Shown here one piece after another: positions 28,201 to 43,200 of a DNA stretch of 64,000 bases. The stretch comes from Siphonodentalium dalli (Eukaryota > Mollusca > Scaphopoda > Gadilida > Siphonodentaliidae), in the NCBI GenBank assembly GCA_032622095.1, contig CP136068.1, positions 9,277,314 through 9,341,313 of the forward strand. Direction: 5' to 3'. The notes under the pieces were generated by a model that was not told where the DNA came from, made no database searches, and saw nothing but the letters and a program-made list of their open reading frames with translations. The position numbers were made by a program, and so were the translations under genes. How positions within the stretch are numbered: position 1 is the stretch's first letter; each line of letters starts with the position of its first letter.

Positions 28201-31200
28201 TCTTAACCACAGCAGAATAATGGGTAACTTTTCAGGATTTAGTCGGAAATGTTGCCATTCATCGAAAAGCTCTCCCCGAGAGCTTTCCGATGAATGACAA
28301 CAAGCCATATTTCCAACTAAATCCTGAAAAGTTACCCATAATTCTGCTGTGGCTAAGAAGTCGATACTTAGAGCATTTATACTGTAGTTCCCTTATCTGT
28401 TCATCTGTCTGCCCTCTGCTTATATTTCTTAAACATCCCTGCAGATAAATAGCTAGACCATTGCTATGTATATGGTAGTTTTATAGTAAGATCACATTAC
28501 TTTTATATGTGAATGTTTGAATCAATTCAGTGGTGAATGGTTAAAGGTAATGATAAACCGTGTGTAATCAATGATTAAACAACACACAATAGCATGAGTT
28601 TTATTGCTGCTGACTGTACATGAATCACTCTGGGTGAAATGATTGTATTATTGTTAAGTAAATAAATGACCTGGACCTGTAGGAATGTGTGTCTCCGTTA
28701 TAAACTGATATACTTAAATATCAAACAACTACAGGACCAGAAATTACCGCAAAGCATTTCCTGGTTGAGATGAAATTATCACAGACCATTAGTTCACTTG
28801 ACATAAATGTAAACATTTAACAATGGATCTTGTCACAGGCCATTTCCTTTTTAAAAGGGTAGGTCAAGTCTTAAATAGGTTAATATTAGTGTTAGATGAC
28901 CTATACAAGATAGATGTAGAGTACCTGTGAACAAAATCCAGATCAGATCCAGACCAGTTGTATACAGAAGTTTGTAGCTCAGGCCAAAACAAACTTAATT
29001 GTTTCCGATTACAGAGCCAAAAAATTCCAGGTTGGTCTGGGTTGGTAGGTAGGGATTTTGTTTTCTTTTTTGGTAATATTTTTTTATTTTTTCCCCTTAC
29101 AGTTAATATAAGAGGGACATTAATGCTTACTCTTTACACTTGTGTCCAAGTAAACAGTTAATAATACAATATACAATAATATGATCAGTATTGTCAATGT
29201 GGACAAGGGATCAATTGCCTCCCAGGCACTCAACTATGCAGCTCTCTTTGACTAAATCCTGAAAAATTACCCATAATTCTACTGTGGTTATGGAGTCGAT
29301 TAATTAGGGCATTACTGTAACTGACAAAATTAAAAGGACTTCCTGGTTCAGATGAAATTATCACATGCCAATTGTTTCCTGACATAGGTATATGGAAAGC
29401 TTATCTTCTTGCAAAAGTGCATTTCTTGCCATCTTATGACCACATGTAACACGGTATATCAAGCCTGAATATAATTTTTTTTTGAGTGTCTGACAAAATG
29501 ACAGGCACCAAAGATTTGGCGTCTGACATTTGAAAAGTGTGTCTGTCATTTACCTGGTATCAATAAATAGCAGCAATTAGTTGTTTTTTAGCCCATTCCA
29601 ATGCACAAATTAGATTCATTGATGTACCATGTTATGAATTATGGTGTTTTACATCACTTTTAGCTGAAACTATTAATGTCGATCAAATCGGAAAATTAGG
29701 ATTACTATACGTGATCGGGACTTTTGCATACATTATGTACTGTGCTAAGTCACTGAACTGCCCATTGCTAATTTCAAATTGGCCAGGATCGGATCAGATT
29801 AATCGGAAGTTGTCCGATATAGTAGCGCAAAATAGTCCACAGAAAAAATCCTACGCCGTGCTTCCCCCAAATAAACACGAGCACATGTTTCAAAACGCGG
29901 CGATTTAAAAACTACCCGGTATGAATTTTTTCAGAATTTCTTCCGCTAAATCTCCAACTAACACCCTTAACTTGTGGAATATATTACACTTGTGCTGATT
30001 TAACTTGTGACATCTCCGTGTATCTTACGTCAAACGAGAAAAAACACGACGATGTGTATTTCTTGGTTGGAGTTTCCCCCCAGTGGCAGCCATTTTTTAT
30101 GGGTTTTTCACATTCTAAAAATAGAAAGTCATAAATAGTGCGGACGTTAAGGCAGCGATAATTCGCAGTTTGCGATCAATCATCAATCGCAGACAATTTA
30201 GGTTAGAGGTTGCATTAAAATTACATTTATAGGTCCTGTATAAGGAACGGATCATTAACATGTTTTCGGTAAAACGCGTTGTATTGGTGGGGGGATTTGA
30301 TATTTAGTGCACAGTAGTGGTAATTGAATGTCTTTGCCGCAGATAATACATCTACTTGTTGTTTTCCCCTTAATTATATATTTTTTTTTTAAGATAATGG
30401 GCGCCGGACAAACTGACAGACGATAATAAGGCGGCGCCGGTCATCGGTGTATTTGGCTCGGTCAATGACCGTGTCCGACCTCTTATATCCAGGCTTGCGG
30501 TATATGTAATATGGTATATACATGTACAGCATGTAACAGTTAAAATGTATAATTAGTTATTACATTAGATATACATGTATTAACTGGAACAATAGAGTCA
30601 TTACTATTACATATAAAAAAATGTGGTTGCAGATATAAATATCACTCATTTGAGATTAACATGGAGAAATTTGCCTCAATTTGACATAAATAATAAAGAC
30701 ATCAAATCGTACAAATTTATTCAACTTGCTCTCCTCAAATGGAAGTTTCTGTTAACCCCCTTTACTCACATATGTGGGTCATACAAAGCTGGATTGCATA
30801 TTACCCAACAAAATTTAGTATGAATCAGTTTTCTGAAAGCGCTATTTCCAATCAGATGCTCTTTGGTTGTGGAAGGCTGGCACCAATACAATGGTGTATG
30901 TACAAAATATATGTCAGTATACTGTTATTGATCAGTTACAGTGTGTGTTGCACTGACAGACTTACCTTGCTAGCTTGATACTGTCATATATAATTCAAGC
31001 ACTGAATACTGAACCTAATGGAAAAGATATTAATTTGTTTCCCCTTGAGGTGAATTTCCTGACAAAGAGTTACCAGTATCCCCAAAGGTGAAAAATCGGG
31101 TCAACAACTGATGAAAACCAGTGACTGAAAAAGTGTCATGTGTTACTCAAATGTTACCCCAAGTAAATTTATTGACAATAGGTCTAGTCTTATCAGGTTT

Positions 31201-34200
31201 ATAGGGGTACCGTACACTAAATCCGTCCATTCATGGGACCATCTCCTTTTATACTCAACAGAATATATGCACCAAATGAATGAATTTGAGCCCTGGATGA
31301 GTGCAAAAGAGACTTGTGTGCTCTTTTATATTCTGTTGAGTATAAAAGGACATGGTCTCATAAATAAAGCCTAAATTCCCACCCTACCATGACTGGGGCT
31401 TCCTGAAATTTTGCAAAAATCCTGTGCCAATGCATTCTCTTACACATGCGAGTCTCCCATCAGAGTTTCCTATAACCTATGACTGATACATTCAGACAGA
31501 TACATGTATATATGTGTCAATGCATTCTCTTATATATACGAGTCTCACAAAGGGAGCCTCAAATACCTGTAAATATGAAAATACATGGCCTAACTAAATT
31601 TTAAAATGCACTGGCACAGAATCTTTAACGCTGCTCCAGCACAGCTCCCAACATGAAAGGGTTAAGAGAACTGCGAAAAATAGAAATAAGATGAACTCTA
31701 TGGTGATCGAACCTGAAGTAACCACACCAGATTTGCATTTCAAATTGAATCTAATTAACTACATATATATACAGTAATGCCCTAAACAATCGACTTCTTA
31801 ACCACAGCAGAATTATGGGTAATTTTTCAGGATTTAGTCGGAAATATGGCTTGTTGCCATTCATCAGAAAGCTCTCACTGAAAAGTTACCCATAATTCTG
31901 CTGTGGTTAAGGAGTCGATTATTTAGGGCATTACTGTGTACATGCATGCACATATACATATTTTGATAATAAGAAAATTAACTAGAAAGATCAGTGACAC
32001 TGTTATTGCCTTTAAATATTTTAACACAGATGCATAAACTACAGTAATGCCCTAAGTAATCGACTCCTTAACCACAGCAGATTAAGCTTTCCGATGAATG
32101 GCAACAAGCCATATTTCCGACTAAATCCTGAAAAAGTTACCCATAATTCTGCTGTGGTTAAGGAGTGGATTACTTAGGGCATTATTGTAATGTTAGGTAA
32201 GGTAAACCTGAGTAAAGTGCAATATAAACCAACCACACGAAATAGAAAAAGACAAATGTCAACAATACTAGTACAGTGTCCACTTCATTCATCATGTTTG
32301 AATAAAGCAGTAGTTTTTAGCTTTAATTGCGACTCTCACAGCATGTGACTTTTTTACAAGCTTTTCAACATATTGAATCCTGCAGAGCAGTGAATATTGC
32401 GTGTTTCAACAGCTGTCTTCTAATCTTACATGTACAGTAATGCCCTAAATAATCGACTCCTTAACCACAGCAGAATTATGGGTAGCTTTTCAGGATTTAG
32501 TCGGAAATATAGCTTGTTGCCATTCATCGGAAAGCTCTCACTGAGAGCTTTCCGATGAATGGCAACAAGCTATATTTTCGACTAAATCCGAAAAAGTTAC
32601 CCATAATTCTGCTATGGTTAAGGAGTTGATTATTTAGGGCATTACTGTACAATGTACTAGTACACACATGCAATGTACAGAAGAGATTATTTATGGTATC
32701 ATGTACAGTAGACGGATTGCTTATTTAGGCCTTTTTTAAAGGGGTACTGTACACTAAATCCAGCCATTTAAGGGACCATCTCCTTTGATACTCGACAGAA
32801 ATATGCAACAAATGAATGAATGATTGAATTGAACGATGCACACAACATGGTAATTATAATGAAAATGAGTTTATGACTCGAGTTAGATCGAAAAAAAACT
32901 GTAAAATGTCATGCGTTGTACACAGATTCAGAAAGTAGGATCAGATTGAAAATTAATAGTTGAAATAGGTTAAAATTGTTTTGAAATATAGATTTTTTAA
33001 CCAGTTTTTAGAGTTAAATTAGTTGATTTTTAGACTAAAAGTTACATGTTTCCTCACTTTTCGATTTAAATATTTGGTCTGACATTGCCATTTGTTGAAA
33101 AATTTCCAACTTGGCAGGGGGGGTGGGTGTGGGTGTGGAAATGAAACTGCGAAATTTAAAAAGGACAGCTCTCCCAACAGTGACCCTATAGCCATGGCCA
33201 AATACATGTAGGTACATGTACATGTAGTAAAACCACAGAAGTCAATAATATTATGAAACACAATGTTAAGGTGAATCGTGGGTATATAAGCTACCAATAT
33301 AATATACATGTAATACAATATAAGATTAATATTGCACTATGTAAATAACAGAGGGGTTCGGCTAACTAACAATTACAGTTACATGTAGACTGTTAAGAGA
33401 TTTAGGAATGTATTACTTTAAGGTTTGCCAGACCATACATTCCATTTTATTTTCAGACACAGTTGCCAGAAGCAACTGAGGACAATGGGAGGGGGCACAA
33501 TTAACTTCCAGAAAAGGGGCACTTTTTTCAGTCAAGAGGTACTGGTATAAATGACAAAATGGCCAAATGTTGGTAATAATTTGATAACATTAAAGTACTG
33601 TCCAGGACTTTAGATTTCCAGGCCGTTTATATAAACAGATTTCCAGGCTGTTATAAACAGATTTCCAGGCCGTTTATATAAACAGATTTCCAGGCCGTTT
33701 ATATAAAAAGATTTCCAGGCTGTTATAAACAGATTTCCAGGCTGTTATAAACATATTTCCAGGACGTTTATATAAACAGATTTCCAGGTCGTTTATATAA
33801 ACAGATTTCCAGGATGTTTATATAAAAAGATTTCCAGGCTGTTATAAACAGATTTCCAGGCCATTTATATAAACATATTTCCAGGCCGTTTATATAAACA
33901 GATTTCCAGGCTGTTATAAACAGATTTCCAGGCTGTTATAAACAGATTTCCAGGCCGTTATAAACAGATTTCCAGGCCGTTTATATAAACATATTTCCAG
34001 GATGTTTATATAAAAAGATTTCCAGGCTGTTATAAACAGATTTCTGAAATAACATTAGATCACTTCAGCACCGCCTTCACCCGTTCATGATGGCAGCATC
34101 GCTGATGCAGCATTATAAATCCTGTTCCAGTGAGTAGAAACCATGATCCAAATTAGGTCAAAATCCAGTGCATAGGGAGCCTTGCATATATATTGTTTAA

Positions 34201-37200
34201 GAGAATGCATGGGCTGTCAAGGTAAATAGTGTTAGTCCAATGTATTCTCTTATACATGTATATGCGAGGCTCCCTATGGAGCATATAAAGAGAATGCATT
34301 GGCACAGGGTTTTCGCAAAAATTTCAAGGAGCTCCAGTAATAGAAGGGTTAAAATGTAATTGTAAATTTGCAAAACCTTATAGATGTATTCAGGGTTCCA
34401 GACCTCTAGTTGCAACAACAACCACTTAAAACATCTAAAACATTTTTTTGTGCAGTGCTCTGTTGAAAAAAATATGTTGAAAACCAAATATAAACTAGAA
34501 ACCAATGAAGATTATTCTGTTAATTAACAAAACTCACATTAATATATAGAAAATTCAATACAAAATAAAATAGCATTTTTTATTCCAAACATGATATTTC
34601 ATAGTTAACCCCTAATTAATCGACTGCTTAACCACAGCATGGGGAGAGCTTTCCGATGAATGGCAACAAGCCATATTTCCGACTAAATCCTGAAAAGTTA
34701 CCCATAATTCTGCTGTGGTTAAGCAGTCGATTAATTAGGGCATTACTGCATCTACTAGAATGAAAATAAAAGTAAAATACAATGTACATGTACAGTAATA
34801 CCATAAATAATCGACTCGGACTTTAAACCACAGCAGAATTATGGGTAATTTCTCAGAATTTAGTCGGATATATGGCTTGTTGCCATTCATTGGAAAGCTC
34901 TCAGCTCTCATAATTCTGCTGTGGTTAAGGAGTTGATTATTTAGGGCATTACCATAGGTTTCGTAAAAATTAGCCTCGAAACATGAATACAACTTTTAAT
35001 TTCAATTAGTATAAATTATTTCTAGCCTCCACCAGCCTAGCGCATGCGAACATTCAACCCAATCACCACAGGTGTCTATCACATGAACAATACTAATTTG
35101 TCTACAAGTGCATTTTCATAAAACAAAAGGCAAAATTTTAATACATGTATGTCCATTCCACTCTGACCCAACAAGAAGGCACTATTACTCAACCTTAATT
35201 CTAATATAACAAGCAATTAGTAGTGAACCGATCTGGTGAAATATCAAAATAGAAAAAAAATTATTTCAAAATTAATTCCCAATTAATACTGTATACAGGT
35301 ACTTTGAAATTTAAGTAACAATTTGGCAATGTTACAAGTTACATGTAGGCCTATCACTGGCAATATGAGGCTTGTTGCCATTCATCGGAAAGCTCTCGGG
35401 GAGAGCTTAAAGTCTGATGAATGGCAATAAGCCATATTTCCGACTAAATCCTGATAAGTTACCCATAATTCTGCTGTGGTTAAGAAGTCGATTACTTAGA
35501 GCATTACTGTAGGCTATCTCTGGCAATATGAGGTACATTGTATTACATGTACATGTAGTATGTGAAGATTTAGATATTTTGCTGATATTGAGCTGATGTG
35601 CCTCACACCAATGGGTGTGGAATAAATCCTGGTCTCAAATCATCATGTACATGTACATGTACTCCAGGTGTTGCCAAAGACAATGATATTGTCTTCACAA
35701 CAAAAATCAGCTCACGAACGTGAAAAGTTGAAACCATTCAAAGTTCACCATTATGAAAATAGATTACCGAACCACAAAAAGTAAAGACAAACAGTTGAAC
35801 ACAGATAATTATGTTAATTTCACCAACAATTAGCCTCGAAAAATGTGAAATGAACTTTGAACCCCAGTGCTGAAAAATTAGCCTCCCGCATGAATTAAAT
35901 GTTCCTGGCAGGAAACAGGAATACTGAATTGATCGTTGTCGCTCCAAAGAATATGACTCAATACGACACCATCAGGAAGTTGCACAGGCAACATTATCAT
36001 ACATACAAATTATTACACTGGGAGTTGTTTGTGATTTGCTATATATGTATGTACCGTTTACTTGGGTTTATTTGCAATAAGCCTATATCGTTATAAGACA
36101 ATGGAGGGAGGACAGTCATACAAAAGTACATGTTATGGTGCTGTGATTGGAATATCGAGCATAAAAGCCGATCGAGATTCGCTGGACGCATATATTGTGT
36201 GCACCCCTGTTAAAAGTGTTTGTTTTCCATTTTATTGTCACGCAGCACTCAATACGACACCATCAGGAAGTCTTATTTACCCAGGGTCTCCAGTATGATA
36301 ACTTGGTTTATTACACACCTAATGCTATATTTTGGTTAATTACGTTACTTCAGTATGTGTGGTAAATTTGTGGTAATTCACCCACATGCAATAGAGTGAT
36401 CCCGATAGCTTGAGCCCCATAAAATGATGTCATGCATGAAAGTCCAACTGGTACCACAATAACGATTTAACCTGGTACCACAATAATGATTTAACGGTTT
36501 TAACCTGGTACCACAATACTTTCTTCCCTACGGTATGTTAAAAAACAAATTGTTTTCCCAATCCAAAAGCAAAAATAAGTGGGTTATTAGGCTCAACGTT
36601 TGTTGAGATCTTACTGCAGAATGAATGAATTCAAGGGACAACATGCTTTTATCCAATGCTTTCAACACGCGTGGCTTATTTTCAATACATATTGATCTAC
36701 CATATTTCATGGCACCGTGACTACAGTATTATATCAATTAAGGCTGAAAGGTTTTTTTTTTAAATCCCTGCCTATCTGGAAAATTTTCCTAATGTTATCG
36801 TAAACAGAGAAGTTTTTTTGTTTTGGCCTTAGTAATAGTAACCAAATCCTTATCTTGGATCGAGGCGACAGCGACCAATTCAGCAGCCTGTATAAAGCGG
36901 AATTCAGATTAGTATTTCCCGGATCGTGTACCTACCTTTCGTTTTTTGTGCCCCGATTGGGTTAGAAGTGGAAGTGGACAGGGTGGGTGTGGTGGTGAAC
37001 GCTGCGGAAATTTTAAAACACAAAGTCGTGAGAAAGCATTAGAGGGTGTTGTAGAGAGCATTTAACCCTTTACCCAACAAACCGGCCAAAACCGGCCAAA
37101 TAAAGCTTCAACAGCCTAAAATATCTTCGGTCTGTCTCAATAGAACCATACAAATATGGATATCATTGGAACCGGCTCCTTGACCACATTGTGATAGTTA

Positions 37201-40200
37201 CAGTTATGCCCTGTGCCAATGCATTCTCTTATATATGCGAGTCGACCATAGGTCGCCTCGCATATATAAGAGAATGCATTGGCCTAAAAAAAAAATCTTT
37301 TTTTAACACTTTTTACCATTTTTTCTTACATTCTTTAACAATTTTATAATTTTTAATGTGTTAAGCCAATGCATTCTCTTATATATGCGAGGCGACCTAT
37401 GGTCGACTGGCATATATAAGAGAATGCATTGGCACAGGGCCCTTCTGTTGGGTAAAGGTTTAAAAGGATACCCAAGGCCTTCTGTAGTGGGTAAATGTGC
37501 AAACATATAATAGTATGTAAAAACATCACCGCTAACAATTACATGAGAGAACATGGAGACATAGATAAACTTTGTTCTAATATTAATTATGATACAGTAA
37601 TGCCCTAAATAATCGACTCCTTAACCACAGCAGAATTATGGGTAATTTTTCAGGATTTAGTCGGAAATATGGCTTGTTGCCATTCATTGGAAAGCTCTCT
37701 GATGAATGGCAACAAGCCATATTTCCGACTAAATCCTGAAAAATTACCCATAATTCTGCTGTGGTTAAGGAGTCGATTATTTAAGGCATTACTGTACCGG
37801 TAGTTCTAATGAAATTTCGCTTGTTGAAAACATTGTCATGTAAACAGAACGGTTGATGACAATTGTTTTACAGACTTTTATGTTGTTTTGCATGAATCCA
37901 CTTCCAGGGCCTCTATATATCCATTCAACCCTTTCTTTACTGAATGGTTTCTCCCATCAGTTCAAGCCTAAGTTTAGTGTGCCTGTCACTTGCAGAATGA
38001 TGTCCCCCGAGGGTGAATTTAGTGACGCTATCCTGCATAATTCACCCTCTGGGGACTGCATTCTGCATGGCCTCATCTGCTATGGGTGACATAGACTCAA
38101 ACTGAAGTTCTGAAATGGTTAATATTGTGATGTACACCCATTGGGAACCTTGATTATGCAATATGTCTTCTGCCAATTTGGGGAAATAGGGAAACTACCG
38201 GTAAACTAAAAAAGAAATGGAATATATGCGAAGAAGTTTCTATAGAAATTTGATAATAAAGAAACTTTCCAGAGAAGATGAGACCTAAGCAGAATGAGGT
38301 CCCCAGTGGGTGAATTTAGTGATGCTAGCCTGCTATGTGGGATAGCTTCACTAAATTCACCCTCTGGGGACCTCATTCTATAAATGACAGGCACAGACTA
38401 GCATCAGTTATGAAAGTAAAGTAATGCCCTAATTAATCGACTTCTTAACCACAGCAGAATTATGGGTAACTTTTCAGGATTTAGTCGGAAATATGGCTTG
38501 TTGCCATTCATCGGAAAGCTCTCGGCGAGAGCTTTCCGATGAATGGCAACAAGCCATATTTCCGACTAAATCCTGAAAAGTTACCCATAATTCTGCTGTG
38601 GTTAAGAAGTCGATTAATTAGAGCATTACTGTATACAATGTACATTGGAATGGTCTATTATTCATCTACATCTAGAGGGATGCTCAGGAAATATAAAGCA
38701 GACAACAGATAATACAACTTCAGAAGGATTCCTAATTTCTTATCCATTGGGTTGGAAATGTATGGATTAAATAGGTTCAACAGATGGCCTACCCTGTATA
38801 ATCATTTGTTTGAACATTTCCTACATGTAAGTGAAGTTCACTGTCAACTGTAGATTGCGAACGACCATTTTCTACTCAGAATTCTATTAAAATGAAGCAA
38901 ACGAAATAGACTGTCTGTGGCATATTTGAACATTCTCATGAAAATATCAATTGAAGAGCCTCCAATCGATCAGTTTGTTTTTGAACTTGCATTCAGAAAG
39001 TGGAAGGATGTGAAATCGCATAGGATTTTCAACAATGTTTGAATTTTGAACGTTATTGTTAATTTGTTGATGTTGTATATTGTTATGACTTATAAGTGCT
39101 GATAACTTTGAGTAAATAAATATTTATATTGTATTATATCTATTTATCCCACAGTAAGTGGCTAATTTTTTTTCATAAGTGGCTAAAAAAATGGCTAATC
39201 ATCAATGAGTGTATTTAATAATGAAAGGGTTAAGGAAGACTACACACATTTGCTGAAAGTCTTAAGTCTTCGTAGTTTTTTTCAAGAGTTATCTATCCTG
39301 GAAACACGCTAACCTAACATATAACCATCTACACCTTTACGCTAACCTAACATAACCATCTACACCTTTACGCTAACCAAACATATAACCATCTACACCT
39401 TTACGCTAACCTAACATAACCATCTACACCTTTACGCTAACCTAACATATAACCATGTACACCTTTACGCTAACCTAACATATAACCATCTACACCTTTC
39501 TATGTGCATTTTATAAACTGTAAATATGTTTATTCCTTGCAGTCACATTTCATCGTTAATACTGTATTTGTATTGTTTAAGTATGCAAAAATAGAGGAAG
39601 ATACAAATCTTCCATACATGTAGCTGAATGAATCAATGGAAACTATTAAATAAAACGCACGTGGAAAGGCACACATGGTTATCCCTTAGGTTTGCATGTT
39701 TCCAGAATAGATATTAACTCTTGAAAATTATACGAAGACAACACCTTTCACCACACATTCGGGGTGGTAGTATATTTTATCCACACCAGCTAAAGCCCTC
39801 ACATTACAGTAATGCCCTAAATAATCAACTCCTTTTAACCAGAGCAGAATTATGGGTAATTTTTCAGGATTTAGTCGGAAATATGGCTTGTTGCCATTCA
39901 TCGGAAAGCTCTCACTGAGAGCTTTCCAATGAATGGCAACAAGACATATTTCCGAATAAATCCTGAAAAATTACCCATAATTCTGCTGTGGTTAAGGAGT
40001 CGATTATTTAGGGCATTACTGTATAATACTGAATCATTTACATGGCACTCGCAGAAAATAATTTGTCAAAACGCAAAAAATAACAAGGCTATTTATGGTA
40101 TTTGAGTACCATACGTATTTTAGTCAGTTCATATTTAATGCTATTAAATGCCAGGTGCACATTTATAATAAAGATACATAAATGCAGTAATACAAAGAAA

Positions 40201-43200
40201 ACACTTTCCATGCAATGATTGGTCATTTGACAAATTTACCACAATGGCCCAATTAAACCCTGAAAAAGTATGTCATGACAGGATGATAAGATAAAGTCTC
40301 TTTAAAAACAGACGGAGCCTTCCGAAGATAACGTAATTCTTTATCAATTTTAATTAATTTTTCTTACATTCTTTTAACAATTTTTATGATTTTTTTCTTA
40401 CATTCTATAACAATTTTTATCATTTCTCATTATATTCTTAACAATTTTATAATTTTGCTTACATTCTTTAATGATTTTATAAATTTTTTATTATAATTTT
40501 TTCTTGCATTCTTTAACATCATTTTTTTTTTTTTTTTCTTACATTTTTTAATAATTATAAAAAATAATAAAAAGTTTGTTAGGCCAATGCATTCTCTTAT
40601 ATACGCGAGGCGACCTAGATAAAAGAATGCATTGGCACAGGGTTTTCAAAACAATTCAGGAAGCTCCTGTCAGGAAAGGGATAAATGACTGGCATGACAA
40701 TATCCAGTTTGTGCAGTATCTCTGGTGAGTTTTGGGATACGGTATAGCTCTTAGTCTGACACAGTACATGTACATGTAGTTTGCTGATATCTTGGAAAGT
40801 ACTTGTCAAGCATGATTTATTTAGATGTTGGGTTACCAGAGTTCAAGCTGGCTGCAAAATTCTTTTGGCTAATTTTCTGAATTGTTTTGACATTTTTTTC
40901 AGAATCTTTGTACAAATTGAAATACCGGTACACAAAATATGGGATCATAGAGACAAGCGATACTGAAACAAAACAAAGAAACAAGCACAAAAATAACAAA
41001 TACATGTGAATTTGGGTTGGACAAACGTGATAATGGCAGGGATGGGAACTGAAAAAAACTGTAGCCAAATCATATTTCTTTGGCGATTATCCAAAAAAAT
41101 AATAGCGTTTACACCAAATAACAAAAGCAAGCAAAACAGAATAAAATGTTTGCAGCTACGTGTTTATAACATCTAACAGTATACATGTAATAACTGATTA
41201 AAAAAAATTACCGCCATCTTCCAAGCCTGAAATTCAGACAATATAACAGTTATTATTAGCTCTTTTATGTATGTACTAGATACTAATTAAATAAGGAACT
41301 AGTAAAGCAATTTGTATGGTATATGTACATCATAAGGCTTATTTCATGTGTATTCATTATGGCTTTTCCTACCCTATCTTCTGCAAGATTGCGATAAGAT
41401 TAACCATTTCATGATGGGAGCTGCGCTGTTGATTAAAGATCCTGTGCCAGTGCATGCCGGAATATCCATCACCAAACATAAAAAAAATGGTTGTAAACGT
41501 AACTACATTGTATTGTAATGGGTACATTCTAATTATTAAGAGTATATGTCATTGGAATCGCAAGATAATGGACTGTTGAATACCTGTGATGTTGCCCCGG
41601 CGAACACCAAAATATTATGCACAAATTGCAGTAAATGAAAGTTATAAAACTTTCTGTAATCTACATGTATATGACTGAAAAGTTTGTCTGAGTAAGATTA
41701 TATAAATTGATTTCTTATAGAAACATGACTTAGCATATTACGAGACATCGGAGTGATGTATGATACATCAAAACTTGTGTAAATATAATGTTTGTTATCA
41801 TCAATATTAGCAAGACACACATGTTCAAAGCTGAGAAATGAACAGTGAATTCCCAACATACAGCACACTAACTAATTACGAGAAAAATTAATTAAAAGTT
41901 GCCTAATTCTTCCACTATGCACTTTACATCAACTGCCTCCAGATTGAGTTTTTTTGTGTAAAACATGGTTGCAGGTGCCCAATTTAAGAATTTTACATGT
42001 TTTTTTTTAATTGACACATTTGGGAATTTATATACGGTAGATATACATGTCAAAACCATGCAGACCCCAAAATAAGGTGCTGGTCATTTGCAGAACGAGG
42101 TCTCCAGAGGGTGAATTTAGTAATGCTACCGCTATTCTCAAAGTAATTGACCAGAAAAACGGGGTGATACCCCGGTCATGACCGCGGTGATACCGGTAAT
42201 AAACGGTAGCGGTATCGAGACTGTCACAGCGGTGGAGTTACGGTATCGGGCGGTAAGGATACCGCGGTCTGATAGTGGGCATCGCGATAAATGTTTTGAA
42301 TACCGCGGTGATTTTCATGGAACTCTTTGAAGGGATGCATTTAGTGAACGTTCAGACAACGATTCAATCGTAAGTGGAAAGATTTCCGTCGAGGCCGGAA
42401 GTAACCGATAGTTGGATTGCGCATGCTGACGACAATGTCGCAAGTCAAAAAATAGTATCAAGCACCGTTTGATTTTAGATGCGAAATCGTGGTAACCTTG
42501 ATAACCTCCACTTGCGACGTAATCGCAGTCGTGTGTACGTAAAAATCGTAGCTGGAAATGTCGTAGGATAGTCAATCACATGCTTTATTCGTGGTTTATT
42601 TCTGAAAATCGGAGCGGGGGGGGGACGGAATAAATCCAAAATGATTTGAACTATGTGGAATAGCAAGAGAAATATGATAATATTGGAAAATCATCTATAA
42701 AAAAAATAAGTATATCGTCCCATGTGTTTATAAATGCGAGTTTATATTTTCTTTAATACAAGTGCAATGTTCGTGTTTTTGACGCATGATTCACAGCATT
42801 GGTATAATATCTATTAATTAAATGACGACTCCTGCTGGCTGGATTGTCACACCGAAAGTTAAAACAATACGTCTATAAGCCTTAATTAAGGATCTCATTA
42901 AATTCCACAGATAAAAGGAGAATCACTGTGATTTCCACGACTTCGTATCAATACCAATCGCTGCCTTAGAATGTCCATCTCACTTTATTGAATAAAAATA
43001 TAAAAAAAAACATTCCGTCATAACTTGGTGCGTGGTGAAATTATTTCAAGGGCAGGTATGTGTTGGAAGACACCTCAGTGCCCAGACACCAGGCGATGGG
43101 TGGAGTTTACAATTTGATAGCCGATGTCGGCAACTTCAAAGTACCGGTAACGTATGTTCACGGCGTGATACTTTGTGTTGCACTCAGCCCTGCTGAAGAT

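Noticed and set aside
30955-30985. Strong minus-strand donor AGCAAG before GTAAGT as part of an extra exon
   Set aside because: Every acceptor upstream gives a stop or the wrong phase for joining exons 5 and 6.
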